Below, piece by piece: positions 28,459 to 41,510 of a DNA stretch of 64,000 nt; position 1 is the first letter of the stretch, and the number at the start of each line of letters is the position of its first letter. The position numbers and the translations under genes were made by a program. The notes beneath the pieces are model-generated. The model worked only from the letters and a program-made list of their open reading frames with translations, ran no database searches and was not told the DNA's origin. The DNA is from Hyphomicrobiales bacterium (lineage in GTDB: Bacteria > Pseudomonadota > Alphaproteobacteria > Rhizobiales > Rhizobiaceae): NCBI GenBank assembly GCA_900467185.1, contig UBPA01000014.1:1-64000 (forward strand), read 5' to 3'.

Positions 28459-28677
28459 GCGGGCGTCCTCCTGTCGTTGCGGAAAGCGCTCGGCGAAACA
28501 CCGGCACTTGTGGAGGCATGTGGGGCATGCGGTCAGAAGCGCAAGAGCAGCATGGCGCATCTTCGGTCGACCGGCCAGACGGAGACCTGCATTCGCCTTT
28601 CAGAACGATCATCTTAAGGCCGACGCGCGCCGCGATGGACCCGTTGAGCCCGTCCCCAGACGAATGGTTCTCCGTGT

Positions 28678-29079
28678 TTATGCCTGTTCGAATTCCATGA
28701 GCACACCATGAAAATCTTTCGGATGCGCAAAGATGACCGGCTTGCCGTGTGCGCCGATCTTCGGCTGCCCGTTACCGAGCACGCGGGCCCCGACATCCGA
28801 CAGCGTCTCGATGGCCGCGCCGAGATCTTCGACCTCGAAGCAGAGGTGATGGAGACCGCCGGTCGGGTTCTTTTCGAGGAAGCCGGCGATCGGCGAATTC
28901 TCTCCCAAGGGATGCAGCAGCTCGATCTTCGTGTTCTGCAGCTGGATGAAAACCACGGTCACGCCGTGCTCCGGCAGGTCCTGCGGCTGCGAAACCTCGG
29001 CGCCGAGCGCCCGGTAGTGCGCGATCGCCGTTGACATATCCGGCACGGCGATCGCGATATGGTTCAGCACATTCATCAT
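28678..29079 (-). CDS. mce: Methylmalonyl-CoA epimerase
   Basis: A 133-residue vicinal-oxygen-chelate protein. It interconverts (S)- and (R)-methylmalonyl-CoA so that carboxylase product can enter the mutase. It has the two expected VOC repeats: NHIAIAVPDMSTAIAHYRALGAEV, and HHLCFEVEDLGAAIETL with a final HGVLMEFEQ. Metal ligands are expected at the His of NHIA, the Glu of KIELLHPLG, the His of LHHLCF and the late Glu. It begins five bases after the mutase stop, with AGGGG upstream, and is the last gene of the propionate branch. Confidence 0.9.
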   Translation of the reverse strand: MMNVLNHIAIAVPDMSTAIAHYRALGAEVSQPQDLPEHGVTVVFIQLQNTKIELLHPLGENSPIAGFLEKNPTGGLHHLCFEVEDLGAAIETLSDVGARVLGNGQPKIGAHGKPVIFAHPKDFHGVLMEFEQA

Positions 29080-29083
29080 GACG

Positions 29084-31225
<2,142 letters not shown>

Positions 31226-31296
31226 CGCTTCAACTCCGTTTTCGTCCGTCCATGCCATTGGGAAGTCTGTCCGGCAGGTGCTGGCTGCCGGCAGGT

Positions 31297-33315
31297 CTAC
31301 GCGAATTCCATGATCAGTTCATCGACGGCAAGGCTCTGTCCGGTGGCGGCGGCGACGCGCTTGACGACGCCCTTCCGCTCCGCCTTCAGCACGTTTTCCA
31401 TCTTCATCGCCTCGACGGTGGCCAGCGTCTGGCCCGCTTCCACATGCTCGCCCGCGACCACCATGACCGAGGTGATCACGCCCGGCATGGGGCAAAGCAG
31501 CATTTTCGAGGTATCGGGCCGCGGCTTGACCGGCATCAGCCGCGCCAGTTCCGCAACGCGGGGGCTGCGGACCCGTGCCGTCACATCCATGCCGCGCCAG
31601 CGCAGGCGGATGGCGGAGCCGACGAGGTCGACCTTGACGCCGATGACGTCTCCGTCGACATCGAAGGCCGCAAGACTCCTGCCCGGAAGCCAGTCGCTGG
31701 CAATCGCCATCCGGCCGCCGTCCTCAAACAGCGCGAACGTCGCCGCCGCGTCGCTTTCCAGCGTCACGGCGTGTTCGACTTCGGCGAGGATGACGACCCA
31801 TTGCTTGCCGACGATGCGGAGATGGTTGCCGATCGTGCCGGAGATCCGGGCGGCGCGTTCCTGAAGCCGCTGGTTGATCACGGCGGCAATCGCCGAAAGC
31901 GTTCGCGACGAGTCCGCATCGGGGCTGACGCCTGTAAATCCGTCGGGAAATTCCTCGGCGATATAGGCCGTGGTGATGTGGCCCGACCGGAACCGGGCCT
32001 GGTTCATCACGGCGGAGAGGAACGGCAGGTTGTGGCCGATGCCCTCCACCTCGAACGCGTCGAGCGCTTTCCCCATGGCATCGATCGCCGCCAGCCGGGC
32101 CGTCCCCGCCTCGCCCGGCGACCAGGTGCAGAGCTTGGCGACCATGGGGTCGTAATACATCGAGATTTCGCTGCCCTCGAAGACCCCGGTATCGTTGCGC
32201 ACGATTGTGCCGTCGGGCTGGACGCCTTCGCTCGGCGGACGATAGCGCGTCAGCCGGCCGATGGAGGGGAGGAAGTTGCGGTAGGGATCTTCCGCATAGA
32301 GGCGGCTTTCGATGGCCCAGCCGTTCAGCCGGATCTCGTCCTGACCGAAGGACAGCTTTTCCCCGGCGGCGACGCGGATCATCTGTTCGACGAGATCGAC
32401 GCCCGTGATCAGCTCCGTCACCGGGTGCTCCACCTGCAGCCGCGTGTTCATCTCGAGAAAGTAGAAATTGCGGTCGCCGTCCACGATGAACTCCACCGTG
32501 CCGGCCGAGTGATAGCCGACGGCCTGCGCCAGCGCGACCGCCTGCTCGCCCATGGCCTTGCGCGTCGCGGCGTCGAGAAACGGCGAAGGCGCCTCCTCGA
32601 TGACCTTCTGGTTGCGGCGCTGGATCGAGCATTCCCGTTCGCCGAGATAGAGCACCGTGCCGTGCGTGTCGCCCAGCACCTGAATCTCGATGTGGCGCGG
32701 CTGCGTGACGAATTTCTCGATGAAGATGCGGTCGTCGCCGAAGGACGCCTTGGCCTCGTTCCTGGAGGACTGGAAGCCTTCGCGGGCCTCGCCATCGTTC
32801 CAGGCGATACGCATGCCCTTGCCGCCGCCGCCCGCAGACGCCTTGATCATGACGGGATAGCCGATGTCGCCGGCGATCTTCACGGCCTCGTCGGCATCGG
32901 CGATCAGCCCCATATGGCCGGGAACCGTGGAAACACCGGCTTCCGCCGCCAGCTTCTTCGAGGTGATCTTGTCACCCATCGCCTCGATCGCGCCGACCGG
33001 CGGACCGATGAAGATGACGCCGGCCTTTTCGAGCGCTGCGGCGAAGACCGCGTTTTCCGACAGAAAGCCGTAGCCGGGATGCACGGCGTCGGCCCCGGTC
33101 TGCCGGATCGCGTCGAGAATGTTCCCGATGACGATATAGGACTGGTTCGATGGCGCCGGGCCGATGTTCACGGCCTCGTCGGCGAGCGCCACATGCAGCG
33201 CATTGGCATCGGCATCGGAATAGACCGCGACCGTTTTGATGCCCATGGCCTTGGCCGTGCGGATGACCCGGCAGGCGATTTCGCCGCGGTTCGCAATGAG
33301 GATTTTCGAGATCAT
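31297..33315 (-). CDS. pccA: Propionyl-CoA carboxylase alpha subunit (biotin carboxylase plus biotin carrier)
   Basis: A 672-residue protein. The biotin carboxylase half begins [25 protein letters not shown] and has the ATP-grasp loop [15 protein letters not shown] and the catalytic segment [15 protein letters not shown] central linking domain leads to a C-terminal biotinyl domain with Lys638 in VEAMKMEN, 34 residues from the end as usual. It carboxylates its biotin and passes CO2 to PccB. An in-frame ATG three codons earlier (33324) is also possible; both lie within 15 bases of the pccB stop. Confidence 0.93.
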   Translation of the reverse strand: MISKILIANRGEIACRVIRTAKAMGIKTVAVYSDADANALHVALADEAVNIGPAPSNQSYIVIGNILDAIRQTGADAVHPGYGFLSENAVFAAALEKAGVIFIGPPVGAIEAMGDKITSKKLAAEAGVSTVPGHMGLIADADEAVKIAGDIGYPVMIKASAGGGGKGMRIAWNDGEAREGFQSSRNEAKASFGDDRIFIEKFVTQPRHIEIQVLGDTHGTVLYLGERECSIQRRNQKVIEEAPSPFLDAATRKAMGEQAVALAQAVGYHSAGTVEFIVDGDRNFYFLEMNTRLQVEHPVTELITGVDLVEQMIRVAAGEKLSFGQDEIRLNGWAIESRLYAEDPYRNFLPSIGRLTRYRPPSEGVQPDGTIVRNDTGVFEGSEISMYYDPMVAKLCTWSPGEAGTARLAAIDAMGKALDAFEVEGIGHNLPFLSAVMNQARFRSGHITTAYIAEEFPDGFTGVSPDADSSRTLSAIAAVINQRLQERAARISGTIGNHLRIVGKQWVVILAEVEHAVTLESDAAATFALFEDGGRMAIASDWLPGRSLAAFDVDGDVIGVKVDLVGSAIRLRWRGMDVTARVRSPRVAELARLMPVKPRPDTSKMLLCPMPGVITSVMVVAGEHVEAGQTLATVEAMKMENVLKAERKGVVKRVAAATGQSLAVDELIMEFA

Positions 33316-33326
33316 GGGGGGCATCC

Positions 33327-34859
33327 TCACAGGGGAATCGTATCGTGTTTTTTCCAATGCGTCGCCACCTGCTTGTTGCGGAGCGATGCAAAGGCGCGGG
33401 CGATGCGGCGGCGGGAGGAATGCGGCATGATCACCTCGTCGATGAAGCCGCGCTCGGCCGCCACGAACGGATTGGCGAAGCGCTCCTCATACTCCCTGGT
33501 GCGGGCGGCGATCTTGTCGGGATCGGACAGTTCGGAGCGGTACAGGATCTCCGCCGCGCCCTTGGCCCCCATCACGGCGATCTCCGCCGTCGGCCAGGCA
33601 TAGTTGACATCGGCGCCGATATGCTTGGAGGCCATCACGTCATAGGCGCCGCCATACGCCTTGCGCGTGATCAGCGTCACCATCGGAACCGTTGCCTGAC
33701 CATAGGCGAAAAGAAGTTTGGCGCCGTGCTTGATCACGCCGCCATACTCCTGCGCCACGCCGGGCAGAAAGCCCGGCACATCGACCAGCGTGAGAAGGGG
33801 AATGTTGAAAGCATCGCAGAAGCGCACGAAACGGGCGGCCTTGCGCGAGCTGTCGATGTCCAGGCATCCGGCCAGCACCATCGGCTGGTTGGCGACCACC
33901 CCGACCGTCTGGCCCTCGAGGCGCAGAAAGCCAGTAAGGATGTTTCTGGCAAAGGCCTCCTGAAGCTCGAAGAAATCGCCCTCGTCGGCCAGCGCGTGAA
34001 TGAGTTCCTTCATGTCGTAGGGCTTGTTGGAACTGTCGGGGATCAGCGTGTCGAGACGCATTTCCAGCCTTGCCGGGTCGTCGTGGAAGGGACGCGTCGG
34101 GGCCTTTTCGCGGTTGTTGAGCGGCAGAAAATCGAACAGGGTCCGCACGGCCTCCAGCGCGTCGATATCGTTTTCATAGGCGCCGTCCGCAACGGAGGAT
34201 TTCCGGGTGTGGGTCGATGCGCCGCCAAGCTCCTCCGCCGTCACGATCTCGTTGGTAACGGTTTTCACCACATCCGGGCCGGTGACGAACATGTAGGAGG
34301 TGTCGCGCACCATGAAGATGAAGTCCGTCATGGCCGGCGAATAGACCGCCCCGCCCGCGCAGGGCCCCATGATGACGGAAATCTGCGGGATGACGCCGGA
34401 GACTTCGGCGTTGCGACGGAAGACTTCGGCATATCCCGCCAGGGACGCCACGCCTTCCTGGATGCGCGCGCCGCCGCTGTCGTTCAGCCCGATGACCGGC
34501 GCGCCGACCCGTGCCGCCATATCCATGATCTTGCAGATTTTTTGCGCGTGCGTTTCCGAAAGAGACCCGCCGAGAACGGTGAAATCCTGGCTGAAGGCAT
34601 AGACCTGCCGGCCATTGATCGTTCCCCATCCGGTGACGACGCCGTCGCCGGCGACGATCTGCTCCGCCATGCCGAAGTCCACCGCGCGGTGGGTAACGTA
34701 CATGTCGTATTCCTCGAACGAGCCTTCATCGAAAAGAACCTCGATGCGTTCGCGCGCGGTCAGCTTGCCCTTGGCGTGCTGGGCCTCGATCCGGCGCGTT
34801 CCGCCGCCGAGGCGGGCGGAGTCCTTTTTCCGTTGCAGCTTTTCAATGGTATTCCTCAT
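33327..34859 (-). CDS. pccB: Propionyl-CoA carboxylase beta subunit (carboxyltransferase)
   Basis: A 510-residue carboxyltransferase with the two crotonase-like halves of the family. It moves CO2 from biotin to propionyl-CoA to give methylmalonyl-CoA. Typical segments are [71 protein letters not shown], and [43 protein letters not shown]. It is the first gene of the propionate branch, 64 bases after the hydroxyisobutyrate dehydrogenase gene. The ribosome-binding site is weak. Confidence 0.94.
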   Translation of the reverse strand: MRNTIEKLQRKKDSARLGGGTRRIEAQHAKGKLTARERIEVLFDEGSFEEYDMYVTHRAVDFGMAEQIVAGDGVVTGWGTINGRQVYAFSQDFTVLGGSLSETHAQKICKIMDMAARVGAPVIGLNDSGGARIQEGVASLAGYAEVFRRNAEVSGVIPQISVIMGPCAGGAVYSPAMTDFIFMVRDTSYMFVTGPDVVKTVTNEIVTAEELGGASTHTRKSSVADGAYENDIDALEAVRTLFDFLPLNNREKAPTRPFHDDPARLEMRLDTLIPDSSNKPYDMKELIHALADEGDFFELQEAFARNILTGFLRLEGQTVGVVANQPMVLAGCLDIDSSRKAARFVRFCDAFNIPLLTLVDVPGFLPGVAQEYGGVIKHGAKLLFAYGQATVPMVTLITRKAYGGAYDVMASKHIGADVNYAWPTAEIAVMGAKGAAEILYRSELSDPDKIAARTREYEERFANPFVAAERGFIDEVIMPHSSRRRIARAFASLRNKQVATHWKKHDTIPL

Positions 34860-34923
34860 CGGAGGATTTTCTTTCTCTGGTTTCAGAAACGACGCGTTCG
34901 CGTTGGCACCTTACTGCGGAGTC

Positions 34924-35817
34924 TCAAACGGTCTGCACGGAATGTTCTTCCCTCAAAAACGCGATGATCGCCGAAAAATCCTTATGGCCCTGTCCGGACG
35001 CGACGAAAACCTCGTAAAGCCTCCGGGCGTGCGCGCCCAGCGGCGTTGCCGCCGTGCAGTCCGTGGCGGCCTGGCTGGCCAGCCGAAGGTCCTTCAGCAT
35101 CAGCGCGCTTGCAAAGCCCGGCGCATAGTCGCGATTTGCCGGAGAGGCGGGAACAGGACCCGGAACCGGGCAATAGGTGTTGACCGACCAGCACTGGCCC
35201 GACGAGGTCGAGAGCACGTCGAACAACGCCTGATGGTCCAGACCGAGTTTTTCGCCCAGCACGAAGGCTTCGGCCGCGCCGATCATCGAAATGCCAAGCA
35301 GCATGTTGTTGCAGAGCTTTGCCGCCTGCCCCGCGCCGGCCGCGCCGCAGGGGATAACGCGGCCGGCCATGGGTTCGAGCACCGGGCGCGCGGCCTCGAT
35401 CGCGGCGGCATCACCACCCAGCATGAAGCTCAGCGTTCCCGCCTCCGCACCGCTGGTTCCGCCGGAAACCGGAGCATCGACGGTGATGCAGCCGGGCAGA
35501 AGTCCGTGCGCGGCGCGGGCGCCTTCGACATCGATCGTCGAGCTGTCGATGACGAGGGTTCCCGGCCGCACGATGGCGGCAAGCCGTGTCCAGACCTCCA
35601 GCACGAGTGCGGAATTCGGGAGCATGGTGATGACGGCATCGGCGCCATCGACCGCCGCCTCGATGGTGTCGGCGATCCGCACGCCGCGCTCCCTCGCGTG
35701 GTCCCGCGCGGCTGGTGCGACATCGAAACCGGTCACGGCAAACCCCGCCTTGACGAGATTGCCCGCCATCGGCGCACCCATGTTTCCCAGGCCTATGAAG
35801 GCGATCGAGCGGATCAT
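34924..35817 (-). CDS. mmsB: 3-hydroxyisobutyrate dehydrogenase
   Basis: A 297-residue NAD-dependent beta-hydroxyacid dehydrogenase. It oxidises 3-hydroxyisobutyrate to methylmalonate semialdehyde in valine breakdown. The Rossmann motif is FIGLGNMGAPMAGNL, the substrate-binding segment DAPVSGGTSGAEAGTLSFMLGG (about 114-135) and the catalytic Lys167 lies in GAGQAAKLCNNMLLG. It starts one base after the hydrolase stop, so the two are coupled. The next enzyme in the route, methylmalonate-semialdehyde dehydrogenase, is not encoded nearby. Confidence 0.93.
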   Translation of the reverse strand: MIRSIAFIGLGNMGAPMAGNLVKAGFAVTGFDVAPAARDHARERGVRIADTIEAAVDGADAVITMLPNSALVLEVWTRLAAIVRPGTLVIDSSTIDVEGARAAHGLLPGCITVDAPVSGGTSGAEAGTLSFMLGGDAAAIEAARPVLEPMAGRVIPCGAAGAGQAAKLCNNMLLGISMIGAAEAFVLGEKLGLDHQALFDVLSTSSGQCWSVNTYCPVPGPVPASPANRDYAPGFASALMLKDLRLASQAATDCTAATPLGAHARRLYEVFVASGQGHKDFSAIIAFLREEHSVQTV

Positions 35818-35818
35818 G

Positions 35819-36910
35819 TCACTTTTCCTTCCATCGGGCGCTCTCCGATACCGCTGCGGGAAACAGGGAGGGCAGAGGTTTGATCGTAGCGAGAAGAGCC
35901 GGCTGATCAATCTCTTCCAGTCTTGCCGGAGACCAGGCGGGATTGCGATCCTTGTCGATGACGGCAGCGCGGACGCCTTCGTAGAAGTCATGACCGGCGA
36001 GGATCGCCGCATCGGTGGCGTATTCGCGGTCGAGGCACATTTCGAGCGAGGTCGACATCTCTGCCGCACGCAGGAGATGCAGCGTCAGAACGAGACTGGT
36101 GGGCGATTTCCGCTCGAGCTGGGACAGCGTCGTAGCGGCAAATTCCGAGCCGTCGGCGCGCAGGGCCGCAAGAATGCCCGCCATGTCCGGAAAGCCGAAG
36201 ATGGTCTCGATCAGTCCGGCATTCTCCTTGAGCACCGAAGGGCCGGGATCGGCGGCGTAAGCCTTGAGGGCGGCATCCACGTTTCGGCCCGATTCAAGAT
36301 CCGACAACAGGGCGGGAAGGGCGTGCGAGGGAACCATGGCATCGGCGAGACCGGCGGCGATCGTGTCGGCCGCGCCGATGCTGGCGCCGGTGAGGCCGAT
36401 CCAGAAGCCCAGACGCCGCGGCGCACGCGCCAGCGCCCAGGTGCCGCCGACATCGGGGAAATAGCCGATGCCGGTTTCCGGCATGGCGAACTTCGTGCGT
36501 TCCGTCACGACGCGATGACTGCCATGGACCGACAGGCCGACGCCGCCGCCCATGCAGATGCCGTCCATCACGGCAAGCCAGGGCTTGCCCATGTGGCTGA
36601 TCCGCGCATTCAGACGGTATTCCTCCGCCCAGAATACCAGAGCTTTTTCCGGTGCGCTTCGCCCCGTCTGCCAGATCATCTTGATATCGCCGCCCGCGCA
36701 CAGCGCCCGACCCTCGCCGGTCAGCGCGATTGCACGGACGGCGGGATTGCTCTCCAGCGCTTCGATTTCCCTGGCGATCTTGCGAACCATGTCGAGATCG
36801 AGGCTGTTCAGGGCGTCCGGCCGGTTGAGATGCAGGCGCCCCAATGCCCCCTCCACCCCCGTGAGAACCGTGTCCTTGGCAATGATGTCCTGTGGAATGG
36901 CCTCCGACAT
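35819..36910 (-). CDS. 3-hydroxyisobutyryl-CoA hydrolase
   Basis: A 363-residue crotonase-fold protein of the HIBCH type, which frees 3-hydroxyisobutyrate from its CoA ester. It is longer than ordinary enoyl-CoA hydratases (about 260) because of the C-terminal extension typical of the hydrolases. Diagnostic segments are LCAGGDIKMIW, WLAVMDGICMGGGVGLSVHGSHRVVTERTKFAMPETGIGYFPDVGGTWALARAP and a C-terminal FYEGVRAAVIDKDRNPAWSPARLEE. The PETGIGYFPDVGG motif is characteristic of HIBCH. It starts one base after the enoyl-CoA hydratase stop. Confidence 0.92.
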   Translation of the reverse strand: MSEAIPQDIIAKDTVLTGVEGALGRLHLNRPDALNSLDLDMVRKIAREIEALESNPAVRAIALTGEGRALCAGGDIKMIWQTGRSAPEKALVFWAEEYRLNARISHMGKPWLAVMDGICMGGGVGLSVHGSHRVVTERTKFAMPETGIGYFPDVGGTWALARAPRRLGFWIGLTGASIGAADTIAAGLADAMVPSHALPALLSDLESGRNVDAALKAYAADPGPSVLKENAGLIETIFGFPDMAGILAALRADGSEFAATTLSQLERKSPTSLVLTLHLLRAAEMSTSLEMCLDREYATDAAILAGHDFYEGVRAAVIDKDRNPAWSPARLEEIDQPALLATIKPLPSLFPAAVSESARWKEK

Positions 36911-36911
36911 C

Positions 36912-37685
36912 CTATCGTTCCCTTCGAAAGTCGGGCTGTCGCTTCTCGACGAAAGCCGCCATGCCCTCGCGTTGGTCGGGGGTGCCGAACAGGCGGTGGA
37001 ACAGGGCCCGCTCGTAGAGAATGCCTTCGCGCAGGGACAGCTCCTCCGCTTTCATCACGGCGTCCCGGGCAAGACGGGCCGCCGGGCGCGAATAGGCGGC
37101 GATCTGCGCGGCGGCGGCCATCGCGGTCGCGACCACATCGGCATCGGGCACGACGCGCGACACCAGACCGGCGCGCAGCGCCTCGTCCGCCGCCATCGTT
37201 CGCCCCGTCAGATGCAGGTCCATCGATAGAGCCCGGCCGATCCGCTTCGTCATGCGTTGGGTGCCGCCCATGCCGGCGATCACGCCGAGCTTGATCTCCG
37301 GCTGTCCGAATTTTGCGCTTTCGCCGGCAATGGCGAAATCGCACATCATCATCAGTTCGCAGCCGCCGCCCAGCGCATAGCCGTTCACGGCCGCGATCTT
37401 GGGCAGGCGACTGTCCGCGAAGCGGTCCCAGATTCCGAAGAAATTCTCCTCGATCATCTCTTCGGCGCTCTTGCCCGCCATCTCCGCGATATCGGCACCG
37501 GCCGCAAAGGCGCGGTCCGAGCCCGTGATGACGAGCGCGCCGACGTCCCTGTCCTGCTCCAGTGCGTCCACGGCCGCGACCATCTCGGCCGCGATCTGGG
37601 AATTCAATGCGTTGAGCTGTGCCGGACGGTTAAGCCTGATCAGCGCCACCCGTCCGTCCCTGCTGACCTCTATCGCGTTTGGCAT
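36912..37685 (-). CDS. Enoyl-CoA hydratase
   Basis: A 257-residue crotonase. The oxyanion-hole segments are AFAAGADIAEMAG and AAVNGYALGGGCELMMMCDFAIAGESAKFGQPEIKLGVIAGMGGTQRMTKRIGRA, where the two conserved active-site glutamates (CELMM and GQPEI) are present. In this operon the likely job is hydration of methacrylyl-CoA to 3-hydroxyisobutyryl-CoA, though it may also accept crotonyl-CoA. AAGGGGAG lies six bases before the ATG at 37685. Confidence 0.92.
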   Translation of the reverse strand: MPNAIEVSRDGRVALIRLNRPAQLNALNSQIAAEMVAAVDALEQDRDVGALVITGSDRAFAAGADIAEMAGKSAEEMIEENFFGIWDRFADSRLPKIAAVNGYALGGGCELMMMCDFAIAGESAKFGQPEIKLGVIAGMGGTQRMTKRIGRALSMDLHLTGRTMAADEALRAGLVSRVVPDADVVATAMAAAAQIAAYSRPAARLARDAVMKAEELSLREGILYERALFHRLFGTPDQREGMAAFVEKRQPDFRRER

Positions 37686-37753
37686 GCTCTTCTCCCCTTG
37701 CGTATTCCCATATGTCCGAATGTAAGTCGCTTCAAACCTCTGCCGGACAAAAT

Positions 37754-38881
37754 CTAAAGCTGACGCGCGATGACGAGGCGCTGCACATCGCTGGTGCCTT
37801 CGTAGATCTGGCAAATCCGCACGTCGCGGTAAATCCGCTCGACCGGATAGTCGGCCAGATAGCCGTAACCGCCATGTACCTGAATGGCCGCCGAACAGAC
37901 CTTTTCCGCCATCTCCGATGCGAACAGCTTGGCCATGGAGGCTTCCGTCAGGCACGGCTTCCCCGCATCGCGCAGGCTTGCCGCATGCAGCACCAGCTGC
38001 CGCGCCGCTTCGATTTGCGTCGCCATGTCGGCGAGGCTGAAGCCGACGGCCTGATGTTCGATGATCGCCTTGCCGAAGCTGCGGCGCTCCTTGGCATAGG
38101 CCGTTGCCGCCTCGAACGCCGCCCGCGCCATGCCCACGGCCTGCGCCGCGATGCCGATACGTCCGCCCTCGAGATTGGCCAGCGCGATCCGGTAGCCGTC
38201 GCCTTCCCCGCCGAGCCGGTTTTCCGCCGGAATGCGCATGCCGTCGAAGGCCAGCGCGCAGGTGTCGGAGCTGTGCAGCCCGAGCTTGTGTTCGACCGAA
38301 ACGACATTGTAGCCCGGCGTATCGGTGGGAACGATGAAGGCCGATATGCCCTTCTTGCCGGCCTCCGGATCGGTCACGGCGAAAACGATGATCACCTGGC
38401 CGTTCCTGCCGGAGGTGATGAACTGCTTCGAGCCGTCGATGATGTAATCATCCCCCTCCCGCCGTGCGCGGGTGCGCAGCGCGGAGGCGTCGGATCCGGC
38501 CTGGGCTTCGGTCAGGGCGAAACCGCCGATCCATTCGCCGGACGCCATTCTGGGAAGAAAGCGGGCCTTCTGCTCCGGCGTCCCGAAGCGCAGGATCGGC
38601 ACGCAGCCGACCGAGGAATGGACCGACACGATCGTGGAACAGGCTCCGTCCGCAGCCGCGATTTCCTCCAGCGCCAGGGCATAGGCGACCGTTCCCGTCT
38701 GCGAGCCGCCATATTCTTCCGGCACAAGCATGCCGAGAAAACCGAGCGCGCCCAGCTCCGTCAGTTCGGCGTGGGGAAAGGTGCTCTCGCGATCCCGCTC
38801 GGCGGCACCGGGAGCCAGGCGATGGACGGCGAAATCGCGGGCCGTCTCGCGGATCTGTTCCTGCAGGTCGTCAAGCAGCAT
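37754..38881 (-). CDS. Acyl-CoA dehydrogenase (probable isobutyryl-CoA dehydrogenase)
   Basis: A 375-residue FAD flavoenzyme. It has the family signatures [19 protein letters not shown] and [39 protein letters not shown], with the catalytic base Glu361 in YEGTSD. It begins the valine block, so oxidation of isobutyryl-CoA to methacrylyl-CoA is the likely reaction. Short branched- and straight-chain specificities are hard to tell apart from sequence. AAGGAA lies six bases before the ATG. It is the first gene of a leftward run of eight genes ending with mce. Confidence 0.9.
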   Translation of the reverse strand: MLLDDLQEQIRETARDFAVHRLAPGAAERDRESTFPHAELTELGALGFLGMLVPEEYGGSQTGTVAYALALEEIAAADGACSTIVSVHSSVGCVPILRFGTPEQKARFLPRMASGEWIGGFALTEAQAGSDASALRTRARREGDDYIIDGSKQFITSGRNGQVIIVFAVTDPEAGKKGISAFIVPTDTPGYNVVSVEHKLGLHSSDTCALAFDGMRIPAENRLGGEGDGYRIALANLEGGRIGIAAQAVGMARAAFEAATAYAKERRSFGKAIIEHQAVGFSLADMATQIEAARQLVLHAASLRDAGKPCLTEASMAKLFASEMAEKVCSAAIQVHGGYGYLADYPVERIYRDVRICQIYEGTSDVQRLVIARQL

Positions 38882-39183
38882 CGGCTGTTCCTTTCGATGG
38901 CGATCGCGGTCGCATCTGCGCTTCCGGTCACGACATCACATCGCCCACGGCAGCGCCGCCCTCGATCCGGTGCGATCGACGAGATTGGCCAGTCGCAAGA
39001 GATCGGGATGTCGTGGGGGTTCGTGACATGAATTCGACATCCGAGGTCCGGCCGCGGCACCCTTCGCGGTCAAATGTCGAATTCAAGATCGTTACGCAAA
39101 CATGAACGTGCTCTTGTTTCTCACGATTCCGACATGCGCGTGCGAGGGTGCTGACATCGAACGCAACCGTCGGAATCCCGTCC
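38882..39183. promoter_or_regulatory. Promoter region of the valine/propionate block, with a long spaced inverted repeat
   Basis: This 302-base gap has no gene. It contains TGAATTCGACAT (39029-39040) and ATGTCGAATTCA (39074-39085), perfect 12-bp inverted copies 33 bases apart. They lie about 150-200 bases before the acyl-CoA dehydrogenase start and downstream of the DUF2147 gene. Each copy contains GAATTC next to GACAT, so they may be two half-sites or two operators for one regulator, possibly with looping. Confidence 0.5.
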
Positions 39184-39525
39184 CTAGAGACGCGACCACG
39201 TCTGCGTCTTGCAGAGAACTTTCATATAGCATCCCTTCATCTTCAGGGATGGGCCGCTGACGGACGCAAAGGCGCCGTAGACATTGCCGTTGTCGGGATC
39301 GGAAATTTCGCCCTCGTAGCTGGCGCCGGTCGAATGCACCTTGCCGATCGTCTTGCCCGCGTGCTTACCGGTCTTGACGATATAGCAGTACGCGCCGCCG
39401 CAGGGCGAAATCGCCACCGTCTCGCCGCGTGTCGCTTTCCAGTCGCCGACGATCGCATCCGCCGCGACGCCGTGAGCCGCAAGGCCCAGGACCGTTGCCG
39501 CCGTTAACATCAGTGTTCGCAACAT
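39184..39525 (-). CDS. Exported DUF2147 family protein
   Basis: A 113-residue protein with a Sec signal peptide (about 1-22, ending GVAA). The short DUF2147-like domain contains IVGDWKATRGETVAISPCGGAYCYIVKTGKHAGKTIGK and a final LKMKGCYMKVLCKTQTWSRL. Four cysteines in the mature part could form two disulfides. The family is periplasmic, small and of unknown role, and often linked to envelope or lipid metabolism. It appears to be a single-gene unit. Confidence 0.8.
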   Translation of the reverse strand: MLRTLMLTAATVLGLAAHGVAADAIVGDWKATRGETVAISPCGGAYCYIVKTGKHAGKTIGKVHSTGASYEGEISDPDNGNVYGAFASVSGPSLKMKGCYMKVLCKTQTWSRL

Positions 39526-39666
39526 TTTTCCTCCGACGCGCTTGGCGTCCCCCGTGCGAAACCTCGCACTCGCGTCAGGCGGTCTCCTACCACCCGGCCG
39601 ATCGAAAATACCCGTTGGGCAGAAATAGTCAAGGCGTACTATTTTGAAGATCGACGCGATGTGGCG

Positions 39667-39990
<324 letters not shown>

Positions 39991-40224
39991 ATTGCAGATT
40001 CTTACGATCTGTCCCGATAGGCGATGGGGATCGGCCGCGGGAGCGGCATGTCATTACGCGGGCAAGGACCTCACCGTCGCCATATCCTCCCTGCGACCCA
40101 GCCTAATCATCACACGGCCGACACGAACTAGTCAATTAATCCTAGTATTCTACGACTATTTTATGCTAGCATTCCTTGTCGCGATGCGACGGCCTCGGGG
40201 AGGCGGGACAACTGGGAGGAATCT

Positions 40225-41110
40225 ATGTTTCACAAGACACTGCTGGCACTTGCCGGCACGGCAGCTTGTGGCGTTTTGCCGGCACCGGCTGCAGCGGGTG
40301 CACTGGATGTATTACGTCAGGACTACGGCTTGCTGTTCGAACAGGGGACGGTGATCGAGAGCGACACCGCGTTCATCGCACCGAGCATCAAAGGCAATAT
40401 CGCGGCACCCGGCTTCGGCGATACGGGCGATGTCGCTCCGAACTTCTGGATCGGTGGGCTGGGTGTGAAGACGGATCTGACCAGCGACCTGTCCCTGGCG
40501 GTGATCGGCGACCAGCCCTATTATGCGGACCTGGAGTTCACCGACTTTCCGATCGGTCCCGTGACGACGGTTTACAAGACGCTCGAATTCACGGCCCTGC
40601 TGCGCTACAAATTCGATGATCGGTGGAGCGTCTTCGGCGGACCGCGGCTCGGAACCTTCGAGGCGGACGTCAACACCTTCGGCATCAAATACAATCTCGA
40701 TCGTTCCACGGCATGGGGTTACACGGCCGGCGTCGCCTACGAGATCGCCGACACCGGAACGCTCGCGCGGCTGGCCTATAAGTCTCCCCTGAAATTCGAT
40801 TCTGCGGGAAGCGGTCTGGCCGTGACGCCCGGCGGCGGCTTCTACCCTGTTATCGGCGACATCGATGTGCAATTGCCGCAAAGCGTGATCCTCGATGTCC
40901 GCGTACCCATCCGGCCGACAACCTTCTTTCTCGGCTCGATCACCTGGAACGAATGGTCCGCCATGTTGCTGAGGCCGGCCCAAAATAGCGGCAACAGCGG
41001 TTTCTCCGCCACCAACTACGACAACAACTAGGTCTTCGAGGCGGGGCGCCGAATGGTCGGGAATCCTGGCCGCCGCCTCGCTGACGCGCAGGCCGAGCGG
41101 CGTGGTTTTC
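40225..41110 (+). pseudogene. FadL/OmpP1-type outer-membrane transport protein, C-terminally truncated
   Basis: The intact frame (40225-41031) gives 268 residues: a signal peptide ending PAAAG, then the FadL-like barrel (FIAPSIKGNIAAPGFGDTGDVAPNFWIGGLGVKTDLTSDLSLAVIGDQPY; LLRYKFDDRWSVFGGPRLG; LPQSVILDVRVPIRPTTFFLGSITWNEWS). It stops at TAG (41029-41031) right after NYDNN, where relatives have Trp followed by a strand. Homologous residues continue beyond it: VFEAGRR in the same frame and AEWSGILAAAS one frame on. So a Trp codon became TAG and a frameshift follows. Family members of this type run to about 380 residues, so the last barrel strands are lost. The role was probably uptake of a hydrophobic substrate for the P450 system. 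Confidence 0.7.
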
Positions 41111-41213
41111 GGCGCAGGCGCGCTCACCCCGGGCCCGTGGTGGATCGCTTCCCACGGGCGTGGCGGTGCGAAAGAACGTTCGATGCGCATGGCGGTCATC
41201 CTATGCCCTTTCA

Positions 41214-41510
41214 TCAGCTCTGGTGAACGATGGCGGCGGTCGTCATCGTCGGCGTGATATCGGTGAAGTTCGAGCCATCGGCGGCCAATTCTGCCGATAC
41301 GGCGGCCAGATCGGTCATGACCGTGTCGCCCGCACCGAAGGTGAGCTGTGCGGAGACGATGCCGGCGGTCCTGTCATGATCGACTTCGAAACGCTGGAGC
41401 CCGATAGGGTCGCACAGGCGATGCACCAGTTGAGCATGCTGGGTCGTGTAGTAATCGAGATCGAACCGCCCGGCAGTGCCGATGGTATAGGACACAGTGA
41501 TGCGCAACAT
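41214..41510 (-). CDS. EthD-family protein
   Basis: A 98-residue dimeric alpha+beta-barrel protein (MLRITVSYTIG, FDLDYYTTQHAQLVHRLCDPIGLQRFEVDHD, TFGAGDTVMTDLAAVSAELAADGSNFTDITP). EthD was first described in the ethyl-tert-butyl-ether cluster of Rhodococcus, where it is needed alongside a P450, ferredoxin and reductase; its biochemical role is unclear. The frame is complete and has a strong AAGGAGGA site, unlike its damaged neighbours. It may survive by chance or have a use outside P450 chemistry. Confidence 0.75.
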   Translation of the reverse strand: MLRITVSYTIGTAGRFDLDYYTTQHAQLVHRLCDPIGLQRFEVDHDRTAGIVSAQLTFGAGDTVMTDLAAVSAELAADGSNFTDITPTMTTAAIVHQS

